DNA of 64,000 nucleotides. Source: CAYMAZ01 sp964388575. GTDB taxonomy: Bacteria > Bacteroidota > Bacteroidia > Bacteroidales > DTU049. The notes beneath the pieces are model-generated. The model was not told the origin of the DNA. It searched no databases and was given only the letters and a program-made list of their open reading frames with translations. Shown here piece by piece: positions 8,806-17,010 of the stretch; the stretch's first letter is position 1, and each line of letters begins with the position of its first letter. The stretch covers positions 68,326 to 132,325 of the forward strand of contig CAYMAZ010000003.1 in NCBI GenBank assembly GCA_964388575.1, in the 5' to 3' direction. Both the position numbers and the translations under genes were made by a program.

Positions 8806-10269
8806 ATGAGCCAGGAAATTAAAAAATTAGCACCAGAAGCATTGTGGAACCATTTTTACGAATTAACCCAGATTCCCCGTCCATCAAAACATGAACAGGA
8901 TGCAGCAGAGTATGTGAGAAAATTCGGTGAATCACTCGGACTTGAAACGATTAAAGACCAGATAGGAAATATTCTCATACGCAAACCGGCGACTCCCGGT
9001 ATGGAAGACAGAAAAACCATTATTCTTCAGGGCCATGTTGATATGGTTCCGCAGAAAAACAGTGATACAGAGCATGACTTTAAGACAGACCCGATCAGGG
9101 CATACATCGACGGCGAATGGGTAAGAGCAAAAGGGACAACCCTTGGCGCAGACAACGGCATTGGTGTTGCTGCTGCCATGGCTGTGCTTGAAGAAAAGAA
9201 TCTGTCACACGGCCCCATCGAAGTACTTGTTACCATTGATGAAGAAACAGGAATGACCGGAGCTTTCGGAATTCAGCCCGGCTTTCTGCAGGGAGACATT
9301 CTGCTGAATCTTGATTCGGAAGACGAAGGTGAACTTTACATCGGATGTGCCGGAGGAATTGACACCAATGCAGAATTTGTATACAAAGAAGAGACTGTGA
9401 CCAATGATATCGTCGCATATAAAATATCTGTCACCGGCCTGAAAGGCGGACACAGCGGCCTTGATATTCATCTCGGCAGAGGAAACGCAAACAAGCTGAT
9501 GAACAGAATATTGTGGCACGGTTTCCGTGAGCACGAAATGCGTCTTGCATCCATTGACGGAGGAAGCCTGAGAAATGCTATCCCGCGCGAATCATTTGCT
9601 GTTATCACTGTGCCAAAGGCCCAACAGGACAAATTTGAAAACTGCTTTGAAAAAATGGGAAATGAAATCATCAATGAATATCAGAATTCAGATCCCGATG
9701 TGGCCATCAAGCTTGAATTGTCAGAAAAACCAGCTTCAGTGATCGATGCTCAAGCAACAGAACATCTGTTGAATTCTGTCTATGCATGTGTTGACGGAAT
9801 TATCCGTATGAGCCCTGACATGCCCGGAGTAGTTGAAACCTCAACGAATCTGGCACTTGTCAAATCAGGTAACGGAAAAATATCCATCGCATCCCTTCAG
9901 AGAAGTTCTGTTGATACAGCAAAAACAGTTGTGGCATACAGTGTAAGATCTGCCTTTGAACCCAACGGTGCAAAAGTTGAACATAAGGGTGAATATCCCG
10001 GGTGGAAACCCAATGTGGAATCTCCAATCCTGAAAGCCATGAAAGAAAGTTATCAAAACAAATATGGCAAAATACCCGAAGTTAAGGTTATCCACGCCGG
10101 ACTGGAATGCGGAATCATCGGAGCAGCATGCGGACGTGAACTGGATATGATTTCATTTGGCCCCACCATCAGATTTCCGCACTCACCGGACGAAAAAGTC
10201 AATATCAAAACTGTTGAACTTTTTTATGAATTTCTGCTTGAAACCCTCAAAAACGCCCCGAAAAAATAA
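8806..10269 (+). CDS. pepD: Aminoacyl-histidine dipeptidase (PepD type, M20C)
   Basis: Cytosolic zinc metallopeptidase hydrolysing dipeptides such as Xaa-His, 487 residues, normal length. Metal and catalytic blocks are all present: LQGHVDMVPQ (His ligand and Asp), GADNGIGVAAAMAVLE (bridging Asp), IDEETGMTGAFG (catalytic Glu and ligand Glu), LLNLDSEDEGE (Asp ligand), and IHAGLECGIIG near the end with the final FPHSPDEKV block. The lid/dimerisation domain follows GLKGGHSGLDIHLGRGNA. It is preceded by an unusually strong Shine-Dalgarno and followed by a clear terminator. Confidence 0.96.
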   Translation: MSQEIKKLAPEALWNHFYELTQIPRPSKHEQDAAEYVRKFGESLGLETIKDQIGNILIRKPATPGMEDRKTIILQGHVDMVPQKNSDTEHDFKTDPIRAYIDGEWVRAKGTTLGADNGIGVAAAMAVLEEKNLSHGPIEVLVTIDEETGMTGAFGIQPGFLQGDILLNLDSEDEGELYIGCAGGIDTNAEFVYKEETVTNDIVAYKISVTGLKGGHSGLDIHLGRGNANKLMNRILWHGFREHEMRLASIDGGSLRNAIPRESFAVITVPKAQQDKFENCFEKMGNEIINEYQNSDPDVAIKLELSEKPASVIDAQATEHLLNSVYACVDGIIRMSPDMPGVVETSTNLALVKSGNGKISIASLQRSSVDTAKTVVAYSVRSAFEPNGAKVEHKGEYPGWKPNVESPILKAMKESYQNKYGKIPEVKVIHAGLECGIIGAACGRELDMISFGPTIRFPHSPDEKVNIKTVELFYEFLLETLKNAPKK

Positions 10270-10292
10270 ATCAAATTTTTTCTGATCAAAAA

Positions 10293-10321
10293 GGCTGTCT
10301 CATTTGGGACAGTCTTTTTTT
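10293..10321 (+). terminator. Rho-independent terminator of pepD
   Basis: GGCTGTCTC, loop ATTT, GGGACAGTC, then eight Ts: a 9-bp stem with two G-T pairs, starting 24 bases after the pepD stop. Seventeen bases of it recur in the queG terminator near 39561-39577. Confidence 0.85.
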
Positions 10322-10359
10322 GTATACGACCGGACCACCTGACCATTTGACCACTTGTC

Positions 10360-10430
10360 CACATCTTTAGGAATGATTAATACTTAACTTCTAAAGACCA
10401 AAGGAATTTTAAGTAGCAAAGTGAAAATAG
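10360..10430 (+). repeat. Dispersed intergenic repeat, copy B
   Basis: AGGAATGATTAATACTTAA followed by CAAAGGAATT and AGCAAAG, the same block order as copy A at 1721-1795. Upstream of it lie short GACCA/CCACC-type units like those beside copy C at 63442-63490 (read in reverse). It lies between two terminators. Confidence 0.55.
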
Positions 10431-10497
10431 TAAACATCAAATATCCCAGGGGGATCACTTTGTGAGAAAATATTCAATATCGCCTAAATCAGTATTT

Positions 10498-10526
10498 AAA
10501 AAAATGGCCTCGCAACTGAGGCCATT
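10498..10526 (-). terminator. Rho-independent terminator of the DUF4476 unit
   Basis: Read on the minus strand: AATGGCCTC, loop of six, GAGGCCATT, then a T run. A perfect 9-bp stem about 30 bases downstream of the stop at 10556. Confidence 0.88.
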
Positions 10527-10555
10527 GGATTCATAAAATTTTTAAAGATAAATGG

Positions 10556-11512
10556 TTACCTGTTTTTTCCTCTCACATATGTGTCCAGTTCATCAACTGA
10601 GCTGCTGAAAGTAAAAGCATCATTCAGCTTGTAATAGTTATTCAGGTCATAAACATAATCATATGCAAATTTTGCAAATTGCAGTTTCGAATCTTCAAAA
10701 CTGAATAATCCCATGATTTCTTTGACCTGAGAACACAGCAAACAGTTTGAAGTAGTGATCTGCTTTGCAACAGTCAGTTTAGTGTCTTCAAAGGTCTTTG
10801 AACTGATTGAACGTTTTGCATCAGTAAAATCCTGTTCTGACATTGGCCAAGGACACCCGATTTTTCCGTTGTATCCTGGCATCTGATAGGTTTTGGGTGT
10901 TTCAGTTTGTGTGTGTCTTCTTTCTGGTTGCTTTGTTCTGTGGCTTTCTCTGTGAGTAACCTGTGTTTGGGTTGTAAAACCTGGTTCATCAATTTCTGTT
11001 GTTGGTACTGTAATTTTTACGTCCATTTCAATTGGTTTTCCGGTTTCAGGATCAATAACCTGTGTGCCGATTCTCATTGTTTCAGTTGAAGGATTTTCTT
11101 TTACTGTGTGTGAAGGGATTGTGACAGGCTGTGTTTCAACTGGCTGGGTTACAACCTGAGCCTGCGGTGTAATCACTTCAAAAGAGTGAAGGCGCATAAC
11201 GGTTTTATTTTTCTCTGGCCGGATGATATATTTCGAATGGGTGAAATTTCCATCATAATCCTTGGTTTGAACATTTTTGTCAATATCCTTGATTTTTTCA
11301 TTTTCAAAAATAATTTTCACTCTCAGAAAATCCTGTTTGATATCAGGCAGAAACACACTTGCCTGAGGTTCAGGAGTTTGTTTGATTCCATCAATAATGA
11401 CCCAAAAGCGTTCACCGTTTTGATGGAAAATTGTCAATTGGGAACTTTGAGCCAGCAATCCGTTGATTGCAAATACAATAAACAACAAAAACAATCCGGT
11501 TTTCTTTTTCAT
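10556..11512 (-). CDS. Secreted DUF4476-domain protein
   Basis: A 318-residue exported protein, last gene of the 10.5-14.0 kb unit. I start it at the ATG at 11512 (MKKKTGLFLLF), the start of the signal peptide, rather than nine codons upstream. Cleavage is likely before Gln (GLLAQSS). The N-terminal domain (residues about 20-110) resembles a beta-rich module (FWVIIDGIKQ, LRVKIIFEN); a Thr/Pro/Gln-rich linker follows; the C-terminal 95 residues fit DUF4476, with repeated F-x-D-x-K-L helices (FEDTKLTVAKQ and FEDSKLQFAKFAYD) and two Cys in NCLLCSQV. DUF4476 has no known function. A perfect terminator follows. Confidence 0.82.
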   Translation of the reverse strand: MKKKTGLFLLFIVFAINGLLAQSSQLTIFHQNGERFWVIIDGIKQTPEPQASVFLPDIKQDFLRVKIIFENEKIKDIDKNVQTKDYDGNFTHSKYIIRPEKNKTVMRLHSFEVITPQAQVVTQPVETQPVTIPSHTVKENPSTETMRIGTQVIDPETGKPIEMDVKITVPTTEIDEPGFTTQTQVTHRESHRTKQPERRHTQTETPKTYQMPGYNGKIGCPWPMSEQDFTDAKRSISSKTFEDTKLTVAKQITTSNCLLCSQVKEIMGLFSFEDSKLQFAKFAYDYVYDLNNYYKLNDAFTFSSSVDELDTYVRGKNR

Positions 11513-11580
11513 AACTCTTTGATTTATATTTATTAACATTAATTTTTGGATTCGGAAATCTTTTTTTCCACAATAATCTG

Positions 11581-12612
11581 CTAAATTATTGTCAGGATAA
11601 ATTTAAAAATCTTCGTGGCTGTTGACACACCTTTTTGAATCTTGTCCCAGTTGATTTTCGGGGTTTTTGAGGGATCCACAACCAGTTTACCGTCAAATGA
11701 CTCAATCACATCTATCACCTGTGTGCCCTCTTTAAAATTCAGATCATTAAAGATATCTTTTGTTCCGGAAAGAATTTTTGGAAATTTTCCTTCTTTGGGG
11801 TCATAGAATTTTGTCAGATCAAGCAGTACCTGACCGTTTTCGTCAACCACCATGGGAAACATCGAAGGATCATATTGTTTTCCGTTAAAATTAAATACAA
11901 GTCCGCTCGGAATATCTCCCTCTTCAATATCAAGATCAGCAGGAAAAGCTTTGTTTTGCATTCCGGGTAAATTTACGATTCCGTCATACACGGCAGGGGC
12001 AAGGCCATTGCGCTCATACATTGGTATCCGCATTGAAACTTCCATCATCCCGTCTTTTTCAATGGCATCACCAAATTGTTGTGCTCCCTTTACCACTCCG
12101 TCAACGCGTGTGTATATATAATCACTCTGAACCATCATGTCCTTCACAGTTGTTTCACTTACCACATTCACTCCCTGGATAATCTCCAGAAGATTTCTCT
12201 GCGCAACGACAATGGCTCCTCTTGTTGCCATGGCACGAGCCTGAGCTGCATTGGGAAAACGGTCATAATCAATGACAGCTGTTCCCCTTGCCTCAATATA
12301 TTGTTCTGTCCAGTTTACTGAACCATTTGGTTTTGATGTGATCACTGGTGATGTTGCTTCAATGAGGTCTTCAAAATGAACGATCTCTAAAGGCTGAATT
12401 TCTCCGGTGGGTTTTTTGAATTCAGCATCAGGCTTCTTTGCTGTTGCTTCTGTTTTACTACTTGTGTTTGTTGTTTCTGACTCACGTGCAGTGGCCTGTT
12501 CAGTTTTCTTTGCTTTTTTACTCTTTTTTTCTCTTTTAACTTTCTGACCGTACACATCGGTCGCTGCCATGCAAACTGTCAGAAGAACTATAAAAATGAT
12601 GGATCTTTTCAT
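11581..12612 (-). CDS. Secreted LPP20/FlgP-like protein
   Basis: A 343-residue exported protein; hydrophobic N-terminus ending DVYGQKV (Gln at +1), then a Lys/Thr/Glu-rich linker of about 55 residues. Residues about 100-205 resemble the LPP20 lipoprotein family (which includes Vibrio FlgP): an IEARGTAVID strand, an Ala/Arg helix with AMATRGAIVVAQRNLLEII, GVNVVSETTVKDMMVQSD, and YTRVDGVVKGAQ. No lipobox is present, unlike classical LPP20 members. The C-terminal 130 residues (GLVFNFNGKQYDPSMFP onward) look like a separate beta domain I do not recognise. It lies 37 bases after a FlgT-like gene, the same pairing as flgP/flgT in Vibrio. Function is unproven. Confidence 0.72.
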   Translation of the reverse strand: MKRSIIFIVLLTVCMAATDVYGQKVKREKKSKKAKKTEQATARESETTNTSSKTEATAKKPDAEFKKPTGEIQPLEIVHFEDLIEATSPVITSKPNGSVNWTEQYIEARGTAVIDYDRFPNAAQARAMATRGAIVVAQRNLLEIIQGVNVVSETTVKDMMVQSDYIYTRVDGVVKGAQQFGDAIEKDGMMEVSMRIPMYERNGLAPAVYDGIVNLPGMQNKAFPADLDIEEGDIPSGLVFNFNGKQYDPSMFPMVVDENGQVLLDLTKFYDPKEGKFPKILSGTKDIFNDLNFKEGTQVIDVIESFDGKLVVDPSKTPKINWDKIQKGVSTATKIFKFILTII

Positions 12613-12649
12613 GGTTTTATCTTATTTAAATTATTCAAAAACTTATATT

Positions 12650-13963
12650 TTATCTTTGTTTTGGACTTTGACTCTTTGTTCCCTCAGGAGATAATATGTT
12701 TAACTCTTCAAGCTTGAAAGTTGAAGGTGCAAAATTAATCTGTCTTCCATATATATATTTGACATCCAGTTTTTTGGGAGCAAGTTCCGGAAGTGCATCT
12801 GCATAATCAAGAATCTTGTCAGCAAGTTGATCTGGACGATTCTTAAAAGTACAATTCAGTTTTGTAAAATTGTCAAAACTTACAATTTCCATATCTCCCC
12901 CAAAATCAGAATCACTCTGCAGTTTTGATCTGAGAGATCGGAGTTCACGATATGTTCCTGTATGATAGAATCTGAGTTCAAACGGCGTTCCGTTGTTTGA
13001 CCAACTGCCAATATAACGGGTAAAAGTCCCCAGTAATTTGATAAAATCCCGTTCTATTGCCTCAGAAATGCCGGCCATGATCTGTGATCCAACCTCCCTT
13101 CCGGATCTCCAGTCACTTTCCAGGACAATGGTTCCCAATCCTTCAGCTGTGCAATTATCATAAGCCTTACACTCAATGATGATGCTTGATGATGTTCTTG
13201 TGTCAAACGCTTCGCTTCTGGTGCTTATGCGAATATTCTTAATGAAAATTATAAACTGAGCATCTGCCTTTAAACCAATATGTTGAATATAGGTTTCCTC
13301 CGAAGCCCTGATATCATTCATGATCCCGCGTGTTTCCGTTTTCAGGTCATCAAAGCGCTTTTTATCAATATATCTGTAACCACGTTGTGAAAGAAATTCA
13401 TTCACCCTTTCGATGGCAAATTCGTAATTTGAAATATCACCCGATGCAACAGAACGTTCATCATACATCACCAGAAATCTGACACCTCCAACAGATTTTG
13501 TAAGTAAATTAAAATCTGCTTTCATGGGGCTGAGACTGACTTTAGCCCTAACCGAAACCTCATATCTGTCAGGGAAGGGTGTTTCTTTAAGAATAGTATA
13601 GCTAGTAATGTACCCTTCTGACTTAGATGTGATTGCATCTCTTATCACAACAAAGTTTTCAACTCTGGTTTCAGATGCCAGAGATACACCAGCAGCCTGC
13701 TCAACACAAAGCCGTAGAGCATTTTTTAATGCATCTTCCCGGTTTACTCCAATGCCCTTTGCATCAACTTCGGCCACATCGCCTCTGAGATTTACTCCGG
13801 GCTGAAACTGTTCGGTGACAACAGGTTCACTTTGAACAGGAGCAACCTGTGCTGGAGTTTCAGTGGTCGCTTTCTTTTTGTCTTTCTTTCTGGTTTTTTG
13901 CGCCATCAAATCGGCTGATAACAATACTGAAAACACTAAAACAAATAATAAACACTTTCTCAT
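12650..13963 (-). CDS. Secreted FlgT-like N-domain protein
   Basis: A 437-residue exported protein and first gene of the unit. Signal peptide ends DLMAQKT. Residues about 55-155 fit the FlgT N-terminal domain pattern: an Arg-rich start of an Ala helix (NREDALKNALRLCVEQAAG), a Ser/Thr turn (VSLASETRV), KSEGYITSYTILKE, then YEVSVRAKVS. The middle (VRFLVMYDERS, FAIERVNEFLSQRGY, ADAQFIIFIKNIRI) resembles the FlgT middle or TolB-N-like fold that follows in such proteins. The phylum lacks flagella and no flagellar gene is visible. A divergent TACATTTG box lies 33 bases upstream. Assignment rests on pattern recognition only. Confidence 0.7.
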   Translation of the reverse strand: MRKCLLFVLVFSVLLSADLMAQKTRKKDKKKATTETPAQVAPVQSEPVVTEQFQPGVNLRGDVAEVDAKGIGVNREDALKNALRLCVEQAAGVSLASETRVENFVVIRDAITSKSEGYITSYTILKETPFPDRYEVSVRAKVSLSPMKADFNLLTKSVGGVRFLVMYDERSVASGDISNYEFAIERVNEFLSQRGYRYIDKKRFDDLKTETRGIMNDIRASEETYIQHIGLKADAQFIIFIKNIRISTRSEAFDTRTSSSIIIECKAYDNCTAEGLGTIVLESDWRSGREVGSQIMAGISEAIERDFIKLLGTFTRYIGSWSNNGTPFELRFYHTGTYRELRSLRSKLQSDSDFGGDMEIVSFDNFTKLNCTFKNRPDQLADKILDYADALPELAPKKLDVKYIYGRQINFAPSTFKLEELNILSPEGTKSQSPKQR

Positions 13964-13995
13964 AGGGTTCTTTTTATAGGTTAATTTTTAAACTT

Positions 13996-14003
13996 CAAAT
14001 GTA
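13996..14003 (-). promoter_or_regulatory. Putative -7 box for the FlgT-like unit
   Basis: TACATTTG on the minus strand, 33 bases before the start at 13963, with TTG 17 bases further upstream. The same octamer occurs on the plus strand at 14078-14085 for the divergent gene. Confidence 0.5.
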
Positions 14004-14077
14004 CTCATTTTTTGAAAAAACAATGTCTTTTCAACTATTATGCCAAATTTTGTCTCTTCAACAATAAAGAACTGTTG

Positions 14078-14085
14078 TACATTTG
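14078..14085 (+). promoter_or_regulatory. Putative -7 box of the MATE gene
   Basis: TACATTTG fits TAnnTTTG and ends 22 bases before the GTG at 14108. It lies downstream of an in-frame ATG at 14012, which argues for the GTG as the true start. Confidence 0.5.
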
Positions 14086-14107
14086 CAAAATAACAAAATA
14101 CGGATTT

Positions 14108-15439
14108 GTGAAAAAAGAGTTTTCCAGAAAAACGATATTTCTGGTTGCATTGCCAATTATACTTGAAAGTCTGGCACAAAATATCCTGAATATCACCGAC
14201 ACTGCTTTTATGGGGCGTATCGGTGAAATTAATCTGGGTGCTGCTGCCATAGGCTCACTTTACTATTTTGTGTTTATTATGATTGCTTTTGGATTGGGTG
14301 TGGGATCTCAGATCATCATTGCCAGAAGATTCGGAGAAGGGAATTTGAAAATGATCGGGAAAACACTAGAACAAACCCAGTATCTCATGCTTGCAATAGC
14401 AATAATTCTGCTGACTGTTTCCCGAATCTTTCTTCCTCAGATTCTGGATGCAATTGTATCTTCACAATCTATTAGAGACAAAGCGTTTGAATATCTTTCC
14501 TACAGATTGTTCGGATTCATCCCGGCATTTCTCAATGCTTCATTCAGAGCTTTTTTTGTCGGAATTGCCAGAACAAAAGTGATCACATACACAACCGTTG
14601 TCATGACGATAGTGAACATTGGCTTAAATTATCTGCTTATTTTCGGTCATTATGGATTTCCTGAAATGGGGATTTCAGGTGCTGCCGTCGCCTCAGTCAT
14701 TGCAGAAACATGTGCACTAGGTATCTTTTTCTTCTATGCGAGGTTTAAAACCAACATCCACGAATTCAGGTTGTTTCGTTTTCATGGATTTCAGTTGCAT
14801 CTGATCAGAAGAATTCTGAAAATCTCATCACCACTCATGCTTCAGCATTTTGTATCAATGGTATGCTGGTTTTCCTTTTTTCTGTTTATTGAAAAAATGG
14901 GAGAAACCGAACTCGCTGTATCAAATCTTATCCGGAGTGCATACATTTTCATGTGTCTGCCGATCTGGGGATTCTCTGCAGTGACAAATACCTTCGTGAG
15001 CCAGCTCATCGGAAGGGGAAAGTCTGATCAGATAATGGGAATTATTGGCAAGGTTCTTTCTATTTGCCTTCCTTTCACGATGGCTCTCACCGCACTGCTT
15101 GCCTTCTTTGCACGTTCTTCTCTTAGCGTTTTAACTAATGATTTTTATCTGATAGAGCAGGCATTGCCTGTGTTTTATGTCATCCTTGGAGCAGCTCCTC
15201 TGCTGACAATTGGAATCATTGTATTTAGCGCATTGACCGGAACAGGCCAAACAACTACCGGAATGATCATTGAGCTTGCCGTACTGACTGTTTATATTAT
15301 TTTCACATGGATTGTGATATACGAGCTTAACTGGAACCTGGCTGCAGCCTGGACTGTTGAATACCTTTACGGAATACTTATCGGTGTGACTTCATTTTTA
15401 TATATGAAGTCCGGCAAATGGAAAAAAACAAACGTATAA
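14108..15439 (+). CDS. MATE family efflux transporter
   Basis: Inner-membrane multidrug or metabolite exporter of the MATE family, driven by a cation gradient; 443 residues with twelve predicted segments. The first helix carries the MATE signature (LPIILESLAQNILNITDTAF, then MGRIGEINLGAAAIG). The duplicated second half begins near residue 230 with KISSPLMLQHFVSMVCW. I start it at GTG 14108, because the upstream ATG at 14012 lies before the promoter-like box and adds a non-family sequence. Substrate unknown. It is transcribed divergently from the FlgT-like unit. Confidence 0.92.
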   Translation: MKKEFSRKTIFLVALPIILESLAQNILNITDTAFMGRIGEINLGAAAIGSLYYFVFIMIAFGLGVGSQIIIARRFGEGNLKMIGKTLEQTQYLMLAIAIILLTVSRIFLPQILDAIVSSQSIRDKAFEYLSYRLFGFIPAFLNASFRAFFVGIARTKVITYTTVVMTIVNIGLNYLLIFGHYGFPEMGISGAAVASVIAETCALGIFFFYARFKTNIHEFRLFRFHGFQLHLIRRILKISSPLMLQHFVSMVCWFSFFLFIEKMGETELAVSNLIRSAYIFMCLPIWGFSAVTNTFVSQLIGRGKSDQIMGIIGKVLSICLPFTMALTALLAFFARSSLSVLTNDFYLIEQALPVFYVILGAAPLLTIGIIVFSALTGTGQTTTGMIIELAVLTVYIIFTWIVIYELNWNLAAAWTVEYLYGILIGVTSFLYMKSGKWKKTNV

Positions 15440-15459
15440 TAATTGGAAACCCAATGCTC

Positions 15460-16785
15460 TCAGCATTGTTCTCCTTTGAGTGTAGCACTTGTGAATCCGG
15501 TAATTTTCACATGAATAACAGACCCCGGAGGTGTTTGATTCAGATTTCCCGGAAAAACAATCACCTTATTCTGTGAAGATCTTCCCATGAGCTCTAACTC
15601 ACTTCTTTTTGAAACATTTTCAACCATGACCTGAAATATTTTTCCAACATCAGCTTTGTTATGCTTTGCAGACAATTCAAGCTGCAAATTGATGATTTCT
15701 GTCAAACGTCTGGTTTTCACATCTTCGGGAACATCGTCCTGCATCACTTTAGCTGCAGTGGTCCCCGGTCGTTCACTATATTTAAACATAAAAGCATAAA
15801 AGAATCCGGCTTCCTTCATTGCTGTCATGGTCTGTCTGTGTTCCTCCTCTGTCTCTCCACAGAAACCGGCTATGATATCGGTTGAAATTGTACAGTCAGG
15901 AACAACAGTCCTGATTGCTTCAACACGATCAAGATACCATTCCCTTGTATATTTCCGGTTCATCCGTTTCAAAACAGAACTACTTCCGGACTGCATTGGC
16001 AAATGTATGGATCTGCATATATTTTCATGTGAAGCAATCGTGTGAAGCAGCTTGTCAGACAAATCTTTCGGATGACTAGTTGCAAAACGGAAACGTGTAT
16101 CCGGGAATTTTCCTGCCAGCACATCCAGCAGGTCAGGAAAATCAAATACCCCGGGTTTCCCTTCAAATCTGTAGGAGTTAACATTCTGACCCAGCAATGT
16201 GATTTCATAAATGCCCCTGTTCACATGTGAAAAGATTTCCCTTTCAACTGAATCAGGAGTTCTGCTTCGTTCTTTTCCACGAGTAAAGGGCACAACACAA
16301 TAGGAACAGAAGTTCTCACAACCGCGCATAACAGGAACAAAAGCGGAAATACCACCCTCAAGAATTTTTTCAGGCAAAATGTCTTCATATGTTTCTGTAT
16401 GTGAAAGCACAATATCTGTTACTCTCTGATTTTCAGATGCTTCAATAATTGATATGATCTTTCTGTATGCATCAGGACCGGCAAGAAAATTCACATTCCC
16501 TTCTTTTTCAAACAACAGTTCTCCCATTCTTTCTGCCATACAGCCAATAATTCCAATCTTCAGTGATTCATTTTTCCGTCTCAGATGTTGCAGTTCATCT
16601 ATCCGCTTATGAATCCTCTGTTCCGCATTATCTCTGATTGAACATGTGTTGATCAGAATGACTTCTGCTTCCTTTAATTCTGCTGTGAGTGTATAATCAT
16701 TATTTTTCAATATCGTTGCAATCAACTCACTGTCAGAGACATTCATCTGACATCCGTATGTTTCGATATATACTTTTTTTCCCAT
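15460..16785 (-). CDS. miaB: tRNA-2-methylthio-N6-dimethylallyladenosine synthase
   Basis: Radical-SAM methylthiotransferase that adds a methylthio group to i6A37 of tRNAs. The protein (441 residues from ATG 16785) has the UPF0004 domain with conserved Cys in YIETYGCQMNVSDSE and NTCSIRDNAE, the radical-SAM cluster GCENFCSYCVVPFTRG, and a C-terminal TRAM domain. An in-frame TTG nine codons upstream overlaps a TAACTTTG promoter box, so the ATG is preferred. It converges with the MATE gene, with 20 bases between stops. Confidence 0.96.
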   Translation of the reverse strand: MGKKVYIETYGCQMNVSDSELIATILKNNDYTLTAELKEAEVILINTCSIRDNAEQRIHKRIDELQHLRRKNESLKIGIIGCMAERMGELLFEKEGNVNFLAGPDAYRKIISIIEASENQRVTDIVLSHTETYEDILPEKILEGGISAFVPVMRGCENFCSYCVVPFTRGKERSRTPDSVEREIFSHVNRGIYEITLLGQNVNSYRFEGKPGVFDFPDLLDVLAGKFPDTRFRFATSHPKDLSDKLLHTIASHENICRSIHLPMQSGSSSVLKRMNRKYTREWYLDRVEAIRTVVPDCTISTDIIAGFCGETEEEHRQTMTAMKEAGFFYAFMFKYSERPGTTAAKVMQDDVPEDVKTRRLTEIINLQLELSAKHNKADVGKIFQVMVENVSKRSELELMGRSSQNKVIVFPGNLNQTPPGSVIHVKITGFTSATLKGEQC

Positions 16786-16809
16786 TCTGTTTTCTGAATA
16801 CTTTTTCTG

Positions 16810-16817
16810 CAAAGTTA
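16810..16817 (-). promoter_or_regulatory. Putative -7 box of miaB
   Basis: TAACTTTG on the minus strand, 24 bases before the ATG at 16785. It covers a possible TTG start at 16812 and so helps decide the start. Confidence 0.5.
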
Positions 16818-17010
16818 CAACTTCAGAAGTAAAAAAAACGAATACAACATTTCTGACATATAACCCAATGACTACCAGTAATATAAAATTTAATATTCAA
16901 TCTTTTTATGATTCATTTTTTTCAAAACACATTATAATATTGCCCGAAAATGTTGTCATTGTAAAATAGATTGATTTATTTTGCCAAAATTTTTATCAAT
17001 ACATTGTATT

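Noticed and set aside
14012..14107. ATG at 14012 as the MATE start
   Set aside because: It lies upstream of the TACATTTG box and adds a leader unlike the family; GTG 14108 fits better.
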